NCBI GenBank assembly: GCA_009840215.1
Contig: VXOC01000151.1
Span: 1-48,927, forward strand
DNA from: Gemmatimonadota bacterium
GTDB lineage: Bacteria > Gemmatimonadota > Gemmatimonadetes > Longimicrobiales > Gaopeijiaceae
Direction of reading: 5' to 3'
Length of the DNA stretch: 48,927 nt
The notes beneath the pieces are model-generated. The model searched no databases. It saw only the letters and a program-made list of their open reading frames with translations, and was not told the origin of the DNA. This document shows, piece by piece, positions 16,418-25,330 of the stretch (its first letter is position 1; the number at the start of each line of letters is the position of its first letter). The translations under genes and the position numbers were made by a program.

Positions 16418-17302
16418 TCACCGGGCCTTGCGACGGGGCCTGATGCCCGTGCGGAGCAACCCTTCCTGCGCCGCGGACGCGACCAGCTGCCCGTCCCGGG
16501 TATGGAAAGTTCCCCTCCCGAAGCCCCTGGCGCCATGGGTGACGGGGCTGTCGATCGAGTAGAGGAGCCAGTCGTCGGCGCGGAAGGGCCGGTGGAACCA
16601 CATGGAGTGGTCGAGCGAAGCGGCCATCAGGTCCTCGTCGCGCACGGTGCGTCCGTGCGGCTGCAGCGCGGTCGAGAGGATCCCGTAGTCCGACGCGTAT
16701 GCGAGCGCGGCCTGGTGGTGGACCAGGTTGTCGTCGAGCGCCCCCGAACTGCGCACCCAGATGTGGCGGAAGGGGGGGCGGGTGGTGCGGTCGAGAAAGG
16801 TGAACGGCTCGACGGGTCGGGAGTCGAGCGGCCGGTCCTGCGTGAGGATATCCCGCAGATGCTCCGGGATCAGGTGGGCGTGCTCCCTCAGCATGTCGAG
16901 CTCGGAGGCGAGATCCTCCGGCGGCGGAACGTCCGGCATGGGGCTCTGGTGGGACACCCCGGTCTCCGTGCGGTGAAACGACGCCGACAGGGTGAAGATG
17001 GCTTTCCCGTGCTGGATCGCGGTGACCCGGCGGGTGGTGAAGCTCCGTCCGTCGCGCGTGCGGTCCACGAAGTAGACGACCGGGATGTCCAGGTCGCCCT
17101 CCAGGATGAAGTAGCCGTGCAGCGAGTGCGCGTCGCGGTCGGGATCGTCGATCGTGCGTTGGGCCGCGACCAGCGCCTGGGCCAGCACCTGTCCGCCGAA
17201 GATCCGCCCCGAGCCGATGTCGCGATTCTGGCCGCGATAGATGTTCCGCTCGATCGGTTCGAGATCGAGAAGGGCGATCAGGGTGTCGGTGGAGTGGAGC
17301 AT
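16418..17302 (-). CDS. tesB: Acyl-CoA thioesterase II (TesB-like)
   Basis: The start ATG 17302 (MLHSTDTLIALLDLEPIERN) fits the family; the open frame extends upstream to 17431 but that part is unlike TesB. The 294-residue protein has the double hotdog fold: FGGQVLAQALVAAQRT and HSLHGYFILEGD in the N-terminal domain, then ALAYASDYGIL, SLDHSMWFHRPFRADDW and RGTFHTRDGQLVASAAQEGLLR in the C-terminal domain. The Asp of AYASDYG and the Gln of AAQEGL are the usual catalytic residues. The enzyme hydrolyses medium- to long-chain acyl-CoA to free acid and CoA in the cytoplasm. It is transcribed divergently from the amidase gene. Confidence 0.92.
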   Translation of the reverse strand: MLHSTDTLIALLDLEPIERNIYRGQNRDIGSGRIFGGQVLAQALVAAQRTIDDPDRDAHSLHGYFILEGDLDIPVVYFVDRTRDGRSFTTRRVTAIQHGKAIFTLSASFHRTETGVSHQSPMPDVPPPEDLASELDMLREHAHLIPEHLRDILTQDRPLDSRPVEPFTFLDRTTRPPFRHIWVRSSGALDDNLVHHQAALAYASDYGILSTALQPHGRTVRDEDLMAASLDHSMWFHRPFRADDWLLYSIDSPVTHGARGFGRGTFHTRDGQLVASAAQEGLLRTGIRPRRKAR

Positions 17303-17488
17303 GGGGATGAGGATAGTGCCTTCGGGGGTGGGGCGGTACGGGGGGTGGACCCCTATTGCGGGACCTGCCCATCCCCGCGGACTCTCCGGATCGGGGTACC
17401 CTGAGGGACGATGCCACGGTAATCTGAACACCCTCCTTCATTCTCCTCGCATCCTCCTATCCCCGACCCCTTGAGCAAACCCAAGTCC

Positions 17489-19177
17489 ATGTTGAGGCTG
17501 GCCGGTCCCTCCGCTCTCCTCCTCGCCATCGCGATCTTTGCGCAGACGGCCTCCCATCCCGGTCCGGTGGCCTCCATCACCGCACCCGGCCGTGCCGAAA
17601 CGACAGCGCTCGGGGCCCGATCGACGTTCTCTCGCGCGTCCACCCCCCACCGTGACACCCTCGACGTCCTCGAACTCACCGCCACCCAGGTCCACGACGA
17701 CCTCCTCGCGGGCCACTACACCATCACCGAACTCGTCCAGGCCTTCCTCGACCGCATCGCCCGCTACGAAGACCACTACAACGCCTTCATCTCGATGAAC
17801 CCCGAGGCGCTGGCCATCGCGGCCGCCCTCGACGACGAGCTCCGCGCGACCGGTCCCCGCAGCCCCCTGCACGGCGTCCCGGTCGTCATCAAGGACAACC
17901 TCGACTACGCGGGGCTGGTCACCACCGCGGGATTCGATGGGTTCAGCGCGGCGACCGGGGGCGTCGACATGATCCCCGGAGACGACGCTGCCGCCGTGGA
18001 GCGCCTGAGGGCTGCCGGCGCGGTCATCCTGGGAAAGACCAACATGCCGGACTTCGCAGGGCACGGCACGCGCACCCGCAGCTCGGTCGCGGGCGAGACC
18101 CTGAATCCGTATGCGGTCGACCGGGTGCCGGGCGGATCGAGCGGCGGCACGGCGACGGCGGTGAACGCCAGCTTCGCGGTGTTGGGGCTCGGCACCGAGA
18201 CCGGCGGCTCGATCCAGAATCCCGCCGCGGCCCAGGCGCTGGTGGGCTTCAAGCCGACCTTCGGGCTGGTTCCGCTGGAGGGCGTCCTCCCCATGGATGC
18301 CACCTACCGGGACGTGGTCGGCCCGCTGGCCCGCACCGTTCGCGACGCGGCGCTCGTCCTCGACGTCATCGCGGGTCCTACGCCCGAGGACCTGGCCACC
18401 TACGCCGCGACCGGGCACATCCCGGAAGGGGGCTACGCGGCCGGGCTGACCACCACTGCGCTCGAGGGCAGGCGCTTCGGGCTCGTGGGTGCGGGATGGC
18501 GCGATTCCTTCCTGCCGCTGGCGGCGGAAACCGAGGCGCTGTACGGGGATGCCATCGCGACGCTCGAGGCCGAGGGGGCCGAGGTGGTGGAGGATCCGTT
18601 CGCCGGAAGCGGGTGGGTTGAACTGTACGGGGAACGCCCCGGCGTGCGTTCGGTGGGGACGCACGACCTGCTGGTCTACCTGCGCGGACTCGGCCCGGAG
18701 GCGGCCTTCCACACCATCGAGGAGTGGGAGGAGCTGTCCGGGAGGGCGTTTCGCGGCGGACGGGGTCCACGCAATCCGGCGGCGCCCACTGCGACCGAGG
18801 AGGGGGACGCCTTCCAGGCATGGCGCATGGAGATGCGCGCCCTCTTCCGCGATGTCCTGGCGGCCCACGAACTCGACGGACTCTTCTTTCCCCAGGCCGG
18901 CGAACCGATCCGGCCGCTGGTGGAGGACCCTGAGCGCCCCGAGTACCGGCCCAACAATCATGCCGAACTGCCGAGCAACATCATCAACGACATCGGCTTG
19001 CCGACCGTCACGGTTCCTTTCGCCTACTACGGCGACGGCACCCCCTTCGTGCTTGCCTTCATCGGCGACCTCTGGAGCGACGCGGATCTGCTCGCCTGGG
19101 CCTACGACCTGGAGCAGGCGACGATGGCCCGGGTGGCGCCGGTGCTCACCGAGCAGCATGGCTCTGGTGATTGGTGA
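17489..19177 (+). CDS. Amidase signature family protein, exported
   Basis: The ATG at 17489 gives 562 residues with an N-terminal hydrophobic segment (PSALLLAIAIFAQTA); TTG 17471 is an in-frame alternative. The amidase signature domain is complete. The catalytic Lys lies in VVIKDNLD, and the Ser-cisSer pair lies in GGSSGGTATAVNASFAVLGLG, followed by ETGGSIQNPAA. Members hydrolyse amide bonds or act in transamidation. The signal segment and absence of gatB/gatC neighbours argue for a periplasmic or secreted amidohydrolase rather than GatA. The substrate is unknown. The intergenic 19178-19424 downstream shows no recognisable element. Confidence 0.9.
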   Translation: MLRLAGPSALLLAIAIFAQTASHPGPVASITAPGRAETTALGARSTFSRASTPHRDTLDVLELTATQVHDDLLAGHYTITELVQAFLDRIARYEDHYNAFISMNPEALAIAAALDDELRATGPRSPLHGVPVVIKDNLDYAGLVTTAGFDGFSAATGGVDMIPGDDAAAVERLRAAGAVILGKTNMPDFAGHGTRTRSSVAGETLNPYAVDRVPGGSSGGTATAVNASFAVLGLGTETGGSIQNPAAAQALVGFKPTFGLVPLEGVLPMDATYRDVVGPLARTVRDAALVLDVIAGPTPEDLATYAATGHIPEGGYAAGLTTTALEGRRFGLVGAGWRDSFLPLAAETEALYGDAIATLEAEGAEVVEDPFAGSGWVELYGERPGVRSVGTHDLLVYLRGLGPEAAFHTIEEWEELSGRAFRGGRGPRNPAAPTATEEGDAFQAWRMEMRALFRDVLAAHELDGLFFPQAGEPIRPLVEDPERPEYRPNNHAELPSNIINDIGLPTVTVPFAYYGDGTPFVLAFIGDLWSDADLLAWAYDLEQATMARVAPVLTEQHGSGDW

Positions 19178-19424
19178 AATCAACCGGTTAGCTTCAGGCA
19201 GGTCTGGAACGCCAAAGGCTCCCAGGTTGCAGTTTGGCCGGAATCGACATTCCAGCGCCCAATCTTCGGGGCGTTAATGAATGCTCGGCTCCGGGAAAGT
19301 CCCGGATTCGGGGCAACCGGTCCTGCACGCGGGAGCGCCAGGGCCACAGGCAGGAGTGGACGATGATGCGGACGGAAAGGCACGACGATCGGTTGGGGGT
19401 TGCACGGTCCAGGGTTTCACGGCC

Positions 19425-20072
19425 GTGAGCGCGGAACTCATCGCGGTTCTGGGCGTCGGGGTAGCCCTGGCGGGGTTGAACTGGCGGATGAGCAGTGTGC
19501 TGCGCCGGGAGATGGGAACGTTGCGAGCGGACACGCGACATGACCTTGCGGGTTTGCGCGAGGAGATGCGGATCGGGATTGCCGCGGTGCGCGCCGAGAT
19601 CGGAGGTTTGCGCGAGGAGATGCGCTCCGAGATTGCTGCGGTGCGCTCGGAGATCGCAGGTCTTCGAGATGAGATGCGGACCGAGATCGGGGGTTTGCGC
19701 GAGGAGATGCGGACCGAGATCGGGGGTTTGCGAGATGAGATGCGGACCGAGATCGGGGGTCTTCGCGAGGAGATGCGCTCCGAGATCGCAGGGCTTCGGG
19801 ACGAAATCGCGTCTTTGCGAGGGGACTTCGGTGCGGAATTCACTGTCCTTCGCAGCGAAATCGCCGGATTGCGCACAGAGTTCAAGGGCGAGTTGGTCTC
19901 ACTTCGCGGCGAGTTCCGGGAGGACATGGCGGAGTTTCGGGCCGAGACGCGGACCAGCATTGCGGGTGTGAGGACCGATATGAAAGAGGGGTTCCGCCAG
20001 ATGGACGTGCGCCTTCGATTCCTGGAGGAGCACTTCTTCCTGGACCAGTCAGCGAAGCAGGCGTCGGCCTGA
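19425..20072 (+). CDS. Membrane-anchored hendecad coiled-coil protein
   Basis: The GTG at 19425 (VSAELIAVLGVGVALAGLNW) is chosen because the open frame upstream to 19281 is compositionally odd. The product has 215 residues. A short N-terminal hydrophobic segment of about 18 residues is followed by Arg/Glu-rich 11-residue repeats such as GLREEMRTEIG and GLRDEMRTEIG, mixed with 7-residue steps (AVRSEIA). It ends with a non-repetitive amphipathic tail VRLRFLEEHFFLDQ. The 11-residue period predicts a right-handed or nearly straight coiled coil. It resembles DUF1640/CCDC90-like or Bdr-like repeat proteins only in architecture. No enzymatic motif is present; a structural or membrane-tethered oligomer role is a guess. 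Confidence 0.75.
   Translation: MSAELIAVLGVGVALAGLNWRMSSVLRREMGTLRADTRHDLAGLREEMRIGIAAVRAEIGGLREEMRSEIAAVRSEIAGLRDEMRTEIGGLREEMRTEIGGLRDEMRTEIGGLREEMRSEIAGLRDEIASLRGDFGAEFTVLRSEIAGLRTEFKGELVSLRGEFREDMAEFRAETRTSIAGVRTDMKEGFRQMDVRLRFLEEHFFLDQSAKQASA
19671..19802 (+). repeat. Four tandem 33-bp coding repeats
   Basis: Units start at 19671, 19704, 19737 and 19770, each beginning GAGATGCG. The first three share GAGATGCGGACCGAGATCGG and differ by a few bases at the end; the fourth has several changes. Each encodes one 11-residue hendecad of the coiled-coil protein. More degenerate units extend upstream to about 19545. The near identity indicates recent expansion and possible length variation between strains. 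Confidence 0.85.
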
Positions 20073-20090
20073 CATTGCATCCGGGCCGGC

Positions 20091-20124
20091 GACCGTGACC
20101 GGCTCGCAGTCACGACGGTCTTTT
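20091..20124 (+). terminator. Probable intrinsic terminator
   Basis: GACCGTGAC (20091-20099) can pair with GTCACGACGGTC (20109-20120), forming GACCG/CGGTC plus TGAC/GTCA with a 3-nt CGA bulge. TTTT follows at once (20121-20124). It lies 18 nt after the stop of the coiled-coil gene. The bulge and short T-run make it imperfect. Confidence 0.5.
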
Positions 20125-20273
20125 CTGCGGCTGCGCTGCCACCGGCTGCGCCCTTGCGCTGAACCATCACCGCTCGCAGTCTCCCGCGTGCAATCCCCGG
20201 CCGTTCCGCTGACGCGCCAGGAGCGGCCCCCAGCAACCTGCAGCGCCGGCAATCCCGGGTAAGGCACCCTGCA

Positions 20274-22838
20274 ATGTCTCCACGCATGTCCGCTCAGTTC
20301 CGTCGAGCCACGCCATCGCTCCTCCTCTCCCTGGCCTCAGCCTTCCTTGCCACCCTCGTCCCCATGGCCGCTCCCATCGCGACTGCTCAGGAGCCGCTCT
20401 CCACCATCACCGAGAAAACCCGGGGCACGACCGCCATGGAGGGCTTCTTCAACCTCTACTGGCACGACGGCGACGGCGTCCTCTACTGGGAACTGGACCT
20501 CACCGCCGGCGAATTCCTCTACCAGATTTCGATGGGATCGGGACTGGGTTCGAATCCGGTCGGCATCGATCGCGGCCAGCTTCGCGGCACCCACGTCCTC
20601 GAGGCGAAGCGGATCGGTCCGCGCGTCCTCCTCATGCAACCCAACTACCAGTTCCAGGCGCGCAGCGACAACCCGATCGAGGTGCAGGCTGTACGGGACG
20701 CCTTCGCCCCTTCGGTGTACTGGGGGTTCGACATCGTGGCGCTCACCGGGGACCGGGTGCTGGTCGACGCCACCCCCTTCTTCCTCCGCGACGCGCGCAA
20801 CGTGATCGGCCAGATCGCGCAGCGCGGCGAGGGCAACTTCCGCCTCGACGTGTCCCGTTCGGCCGTTCATCTGCCCGCGACGCAGTCATTCCCCGAAAAC
20901 ACCGAGGTGGAGGCGCTGCTGACCTTCACCAGCGACAATCCCGGCGGACTCGTGAGCGGGGTAGCCGCCAATCCGCGCGCGGTGTCGCTCCGCCAGCACC
21001 ACTCCTTCATCCAGCTGCCCGACGACGGCTACCGGACCCGAGTCGCCGACCCCCGCGTGGGAGTCAACGGACCGACGATCCATGACTACGCCACCCCCAT
21101 CGACAAGGACCTGCGCCTGCGCCTCGCCGCCCGCCACCGCCTCCAGAAGCGCAACCCCGGCCCGGATCCGTCCGAGCCCGTGGAACCGATCGTCTACTAC
21201 CTCGATCCCGGCACGCCGGAGCCGATCCGGAGCGCCCTGATCGAAGGGGCCGCGTGGTGGGAAGAAGCCTTCGAGGCCGCGGGGTTCATCGACGCGTACC
21301 GGGTCGAGGTGCTCCCCGAGGGCGTCGATCCGCAGGACATCCGCTACAACATGATCCACTGGACGCACCGGCGGACGCGCGGGTACTCATACGGCAACAC
21401 GGTCATCGATCCGCGCACCGGCGAGATCATCCGCGGTGTGGTGAACCTGGGGAGCCTGCGACTGCGGCAGGACTACCTGCTCGGCAAGGGCATGGTCTCG
21501 CCCTTCGCGGGCACGGTGGGCGAAGATGGCGACGCCTCCGCCGACCCGATGTTCTGCGCGCTCTCGGCCGCCCCCGGCTTCGAATACCTGGCCCAGGTCG
21601 CCGGCAACTCGGACGCGGTCGAGATGGCGCTCGCCCGGGTACGCCAGCTTTCGGCCCACGAGGTCGGCCACACCATCGGCTTCCCCCACAACTACCTGGC
21701 CAGCACTTACGGCCGCGAGAGCGTGATGGACTATCCGGCCCCATACGTCGAGATCGACGCCGACGGGAACCTGGACCTCTCGAACGCGTACGTCCAGCGG
21801 ATCGGCGAGTACGACAAACTCTCGGTCAACTGGCTCTACCGCGAGTTCCCCGAGGGGACCGACGAGCCCGCGGCGCTCGAGGAGATTGTCCAGCAGGGCA
21901 TGCGCGACGGCTTGATCTTCATGGCGCACACCAACAACAACTTCATCGGCGCGGGACACCCCTACGCCGGCGTGTGGGACAACGGCGAGAACCTCGTCGA
22001 CCACCTCAAGCACGAGATCCGCGTCCGCAACATCGGGATGGAGGGCTTCGGCGACCACATGATCCGCGCCGGCCGCCCCCTCTCCGACCTGGAGTACGTG
22101 CTGCTGCCGCTCTACATGCACCACCGCTTCCAGCTGCGCGCCGCCGCGCAGAGCCTGGGCGGGGCCGACTACAGCTACGCGGTAAGGGGCGACGGCCAGG
22201 TTCCGGTCGCAATCGTGCCGGGTGAGGAGCAGCGCGACGCCCTGGAGACGATCCTGTCGGCGCTCACCGTGGAGTTCCTGGCGCTGCCCGAGGAAGTGAT
22301 CGCGATGATCCCGCCGGGGGCGTTCCGCCACCAGGAAGGCGAGGTCTTCCCGGGCCACACCGAGCTGCTCTTCGACCCGCTGGGTGCCGCGGAAGCGGCG
22401 GCCGACTTCACAGTAGGCGAGATCCTGCACCCTGCGCGCATGGCGCGTCTGGTCGTGTACGGCAGCATGGACGACAACCCGGATCTCGAAGAAGTGGTCG
22501 ACCGTCTCATCGGGGCCACCTGGGGGACCGCCACCGAACGCGACGAATACCGGACACGCGTGCAGCACGTCATCCAGCGCGCGGTGGTGGACCGCATGAT
22601 GCGCCACGCGGGCAGCGCGGGCACGATGACCGAGGCGCGGGCGGTGCTGTCGGACCGGCTGGATCGCCTGGCGGGTCAGCTTGAGGCGCTCATGGCGGCG
22701 TCGCCGCACCAGCGGCTGGTAGCGGCCGACATTCGCCGCTGGCAGCAGCGGATCGAGAACACGACGCCGGCGCCTTCGCTGCAATTGCCCGCCGGGGACC
22801 CGATCGGGGGGAACGGGGGGAGGGGTCGGTCGAGATAG
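20274..22838 (+). CDS. Secreted zinc metalloprotease (DUF5117/DUF4953, metzincin-like)
   Basis: This 854-residue protein has a signal peptide ending near ATAQEP. The N-terminal region (GFFNLYWHDGDGVLYWELD and onward) matches DUF5117. The central region has WTHRRTRGYSYGN and the zinc site HEVGHTIGFPHN (HExxHxxGxxH), followed by the Met-turn-like SVMDYPAPY. The C-terminus matches the DUF4953-type tail. Zinc hydrolases with this layout are abundant in Gemmatimonadota and Bacteroidota and are exported; natural substrates are not known. An alternative ATG lies at 20286. It is probably monocistronic: upstream 20125-20273 has no gene, and the convergent regulator ends 50 bp downstream. Confidence 0.9.
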   Translation: MSPRMSAQFRRATPSLLLSLASAFLATLVPMAAPIATAQEPLSTITEKTRGTTAMEGFFNLYWHDGDGVLYWELDLTAGEFLYQISMGSGLGSNPVGIDRGQLRGTHVLEAKRIGPRVLLMQPNYQFQARSDNPIEVQAVRDAFAPSVYWGFDIVALTGDRVLVDATPFFLRDARNVIGQIAQRGEGNFRLDVSRSAVHLPATQSFPENTEVEALLTFTSDNPGGLVSGVAANPRAVSLRQHHSFIQLPDDGYRTRVADPRVGVNGPTIHDYATPIDKDLRLRLAARHRLQKRNPGPDPSEPVEPIVYYLDPGTPEPIRSALIEGAAWWEEAFEAAGFIDAYRVEVLPEGVDPQDIRYNMIHWTHRRTRGYSYGNTVIDPRTGEIIRGVVNLGSLRLRQDYLLGKGMVSPFAGTVGEDGDASADPMFCALSAAPGFEYLAQVAGNSDAVEMALARVRQLSAHEVGHTIGFPHNYLASTYGRESVMDYPAPYVEIDADGNLDLSNAYVQRIGEYDKLSVNWLYREFPEGTDEPAALEEIVQQGMRDGLIFMAHTNNNFIGAGHPYAGVWDNGENLVDHLKHEIRVRNIGMEGFGDHMIRAGRPLSDLEYVLLPLYMHHRFQLRAAAQSLGGADYSYAVRGDGQVPVAIVPGEEQRDALETILSALTVEFLALPEEVIAMIPPGAFRHQEGEVFPGHTELLFDPLGAAEAAADFTVGEILHPARMARLVVYGSMDDNPDLEEVVDRLIGATWGTATERDEYRTRVQHVIQRAVVDRMMRHAGSAGTMTEARAVLSDRLDRLAGQLEALMAASPHQRLVAADIRRWQQRIENTTPAPSLQLPAGDPIGGNGGRGRSR

Positions 22839-22888
22839 GGAGCCCTTTGAGGGAGTTGGTGCCAGCAGACTGTGCTAGCAAATCCCGC

Positions 22889-23617
22889 TCAGCCGACGGG
22901 ATGCTGAAACCGGTACCCGAACCCCCGCACGGTCTCGATCCACTCTCCCGCAGCGCCGAGCTTCCCCCTGAGCCGCCGAACGTGCATGTCGACGGTGCGG
23001 GTCTGCACACGGCTGGCCGCCATGGAATCCACATCCCAGGCCTCGGTGAGCAGCTGGCGCCGGCTCTGGGTGCGGCCGCGCCGCTCCATCAGCGTCTGCA
23101 GGAGGCGGAATTCGGTCGGCGTGAGCTGTACCTCCTCACCGTCGAACGCAACGACATGGGCGCCGACGTCCATCCGGAGCGGTCCGGCCCGCAGGATGCG
23201 CCCACCCCCGGTGGTGGCCCGGAGCTCCCCCTTTGCACGCCTCAGGATCGCGTCCACGCGAAGGACGAGTTCACGGGGGCTGAAGGGCTTGGTGAGATAG
23301 TCGTCGGCACCCAGCTCGAGTCCCTGGATACGGTCGGCCCGGTCCTTTTTTGCGGTGAGGATCAGAACGGGCACGGCCTGGGTGGCGGGGTCTTCCCGGA
23401 GCGCCTTGAGTACGTCGTCCCCCGAGATCTCCGGCAACATCCTGTCAAGCACGAGAAGGTCGGGCAGGTCCCGGTGCAGGGCATCCAGCGCCGCCGCGCC
23501 GGTGAGTGCCGTCTCGACCCGATAGCCTTCGCGGGTGAGCTGGTAGGCGATGAGCGCCGCGATCTCGGCTTCATCCTCGACGACCAGCACGCGGGGAGGC
23601 GTCTTGGTTTCACTCAT
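22889..23617 (-). CDS. OmpR/PhoB-type response regulator
   Basis: The 242-residue protein has a receiver domain (residues about 8-122) with the acidic pair in VVEDEAE, the phospho-acceptor Asp in LLVLDRMLP, the Thr of LILTAKKD and the Lys of TKPFS. A winged-helix DNA-binding domain follows (about 145-240), with LTPTEFRLLQTLMERRG, RTVDMHVRRLRGKLG and the wing ETVRGFGYRF. No histidine kinase gene is adjacent, so it is an orphan in this window. The PhoB-like sequence hints at phosphate or envelope control, but targets are not visible. Confidence 0.93.
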   Translation of the reverse strand: MSETKTPPRVLVVEDEAEIAALIAYQLTREGYRVETALTGAAALDALHRDLPDLLVLDRMLPEISGDDVLKALREDPATQAVPVLILTAKKDRADRIQGLELGADDYLTKPFSPRELVLRVDAILRRAKGELRATTGGGRILRAGPLRMDVGAHVVAFDGEEVQLTPTEFRLLQTLMERRGRTQSRRQLLTEAWDVDSMAASRVQTRTVDMHVRRLRGKLGAAGEWIETVRGFGYRFQHPVG

Positions 23618-23940
23618 GTGGGCCCGTGGGTTGGCCGCGCTCGTGGCGACCCTGAGTTCGCCGTTCCTCTCCAGAACATCCTTGAACAGCTGAATCCTGT
23701 AAAGCCTTCCTCACGGTCACACGCTTGCCACCCGCGGTTCCCGGTGTATGATCTCCGGTGTCCACACGCAGATAATGCCCAAAGAGCGTCGGCGGCGTCG
23801 GCGCAGATACCCGGCAACCCCATGAAACGACTCCGGTGCGGTTCCGGTTCCCTGACGGGATTCGGCGCTGCAGGCTGGCCCGACCCAGCCAGTGGAACTC
23901 CTTGCGCCAGTCTATCCGTGCCGGCGGGGGCGTGTTCAGG
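23618..23940. other. Divergent intergenic region, 323 bp
   Basis: This gap separates the minus-strand response regulator from the plus-strand kinase-like gene. Apart from the promoter candidate at 23725-23752 I see no gene, repeat or RNA structure. A plus-strand open frame enters it (from 23836) but is just the upstream extension of the next gene. Confidence 0.6.
23725..23752 (+). promoter_or_regulatory. Candidate sigma-70-like promoter
   Basis: TTGCCA (23725-23730) and TATGAT (23747-23752) are separated by 16 bp and point toward the kinase-like gene, whose proposed GTG is about 190 nt downstream. In this GC-rich sequence the TATGAT hexamer stands out. The long leader is a weakness. Confidence 0.4.
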
Positions 23941-24573
23941 GTGAGTCCCCGTCACACGAAGGACGCCGGAGGGGACGGTTTTTCGCGGGCGGTCCGCAGG
24001 ACCGAGGGCGTGCAGCCCTGGCGCCGCGTGTTTCACATGCTCGGCGGGGTGGCGATGGCGGCCGCCGTGCACCTGGTCGGGCCGGGCTCCGTGGTGCCCG
24101 TGGCGGCGCTGGCCGGCGCGCTGGCCGCGGCCCTGGCGCTGGACTGGATCCGGCTGCGGTCGCGGGCGGCCAACAGGAGATTCTTCCGCTTTTTCTCGGC
24201 GCTGGCGTCTCCGCGCGAGGCGCGCAAGCTGGCATCGTCAACGTGGTTCCTGTTGGGGGCACTGACCGTGCTCGTCGTGACGCCGGGCAGCGTGTTCGTC
24301 CCGGCGATGCTGGTCCTGGCCCTGGCCGACCCGTCCGCGAGTGTGGTCGGGCGGTTGTGGGGCCGTCACAAGCTGGGCAAGGGGAGCTGGGAGGGCACGG
24401 CGGCCTTCTTCGTGGTTGCGACCGCCGTACTGGTGCCTTTCGCCGGCCTGCAGGCGGCGCTGATTGCGGCCGTGGCGGTCGCGGTTCTCGAAGTGATGCC
24501 CATCGGCATCGACGACAACCTGACTGTGCCGTTGGCTACCGCCCTTGTGCTCTGGCTGTTGGGAGCCGCCTGA
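23941..24573 (+). CDS. Dolichol/phytol kinase-like integral membrane protein (CTP-dependent)
   Basis: The GTG at 23941 gives 210 residues; the frame is open further upstream but that extension is Arg-rich and lacks family features. Several hydrophobic helices surround the signature LVLALADPSASVVGRLWGRHKLGKGSWEGTAAFF, which matches the SEC59/VTE5 and phosphatidate cytidylyltransferase-like group (ADPSAxxVGR...KSxEGs). Members phosphorylate lipid alcohols or transfer CMP in the membrane. PIGIDDNLTVPLATAL near the C-terminus is also typical. Bacterial members are poorly characterised; polyprenol or phytol phosphorylation is possible. The convergent yigZ gene ends 25 bp downstream. Confidence 0.8.
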   Translation: MSPRHTKDAGGDGFSRAVRRTEGVQPWRRVFHMLGGVAMAAAVHLVGPGSVVPVAALAGALAAALALDWIRLRSRAANRRFFRFFSALASPREARKLASSTWFLLGALTVLVVTPGSVFVPAMLVLALADPSASVVGRLWGRHKLGKGSWEGTAAFFVVATAVLVPFAGLQAALIAAVAVAVLEVMPIGIDDNLTVPLATALVLWLLGAA

Positions 24574-24597
24574 GTACCCTCCGACTGTCCGGTGCGG

Positions 24598-25218
24598 TCA
24601 AACGGTCGTGTTGTCCTCGGCCACGCGTCCGCGTCCCCCGGTAGCTTCGGCGATCGCCGGAGCAAGGTCTTCCAGGCGATGGCTGGGACAGAGGATCCGG
24701 TATTGGACATCCGCACCGAAGGTCCGCTCGTTGACGGTGGCACCGAAGTCCTTGAGAAGGCGGTCCACCCGGCGCACCGCTTCATAGGCGACCGTGACCA
24801 CGACCGCCCTCCGCTCCACCTTCTCCACGGTCGGACACACCTCCAGGACGTGTTTCGCGCCTGCGGCATAAGCGCGAGCCAGCCCCCCCGTCCCCAGCTT
24901 CACCCCGCCGTAATAGCGCGCGCACACCACCACCACCTCACCCACCCCCGAGTGCAGCAGCGTGTGCAGCATGGGCCTGCCCGCCGTACCGTGCGGCTCC
25001 CCCGCGTCACTCATGCCGACCTGCGCCGTAGAGCCCGGTTCGCCCGCGTTGTACGCCCAGCAGTAGTGGGTCGCGCCGGGAACCCGTTCGCGCGTCTCCC
25101 GCACGAACCGCACGGCCTCCTCTCTGCTGGTCGCCCTGCCCGCGCGGGTCACGAAGCGGCTCCGCCGGACCACGTCCTCGACTTCGGCGACGGCCGCGGG
25201 GATTCGGTAGGCATCCAT
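24598..25218 (-). CDS. yigZ: YigZ/IMPACT family protein
   Basis: Starting from ATG 25218 the protein has 206 residues, the normal length for the family. Characteristic sequences are FVRETRERVPGATHYCWAYN, SDAGEPHGTAGRPML and VVVCARYYGGVKLGTGGLARAYAAGAK. The C-terminal ferredoxin-like domain is YEAVRRVDRLLKDFGATV. IMPACT/YigZ proteins are conserved and have been linked to translation control in eukaryotes; the bacterial function is unsettled. It is transcribed away from feoA. The open frame beyond 25218 is a spurious extension antisense to feoA. Confidence 0.9.
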   Translation of the reverse strand: MDAYRIPAAVAEVEDVVRRSRFVTRAGRATSREEAVRFVRETRERVPGATHYCWAYNAGEPGSTAQVGMSDAGEPHGTAGRPMLHTLLHSGVGEVVVVCARYYGGVKLGTGGLARAYAAGAKHVLEVCPTVEKVERRAVVVTVAYEAVRRVDRLLKDFGATVNERTFGADVQYRILCPSHRLEDLAPAIAEATGGRGRVAEDNTTV

Positions 25219-25232
25219 GGGAGGCACATGTG

Positions 25233-25263
25233 AGGTGGACTTTCCAATTCCAAAACACCACCT
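25233..25263. promoter_or_regulatory. Inverted repeat between yigZ and feoA
   Basis: AGGTGG (25233-25238) and CCACCT (25258-25263) flank an AT-richer core containing CCAATTCC in the 112-bp divergent spacer. This is the only compositionally distinct part of the spacer and could be a metal-responsive operator for feoA. The short arms and lack of a match to a known Fur or IdeR box keep this tentative. Confidence 0.25.
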
Positions 25264-25330
25264 TACTCTACTACCGCGTGACGCGGATCGGAAAACGCGG
25301 CCCCCAATCGAACTCTTACCAGGAGAAAGT

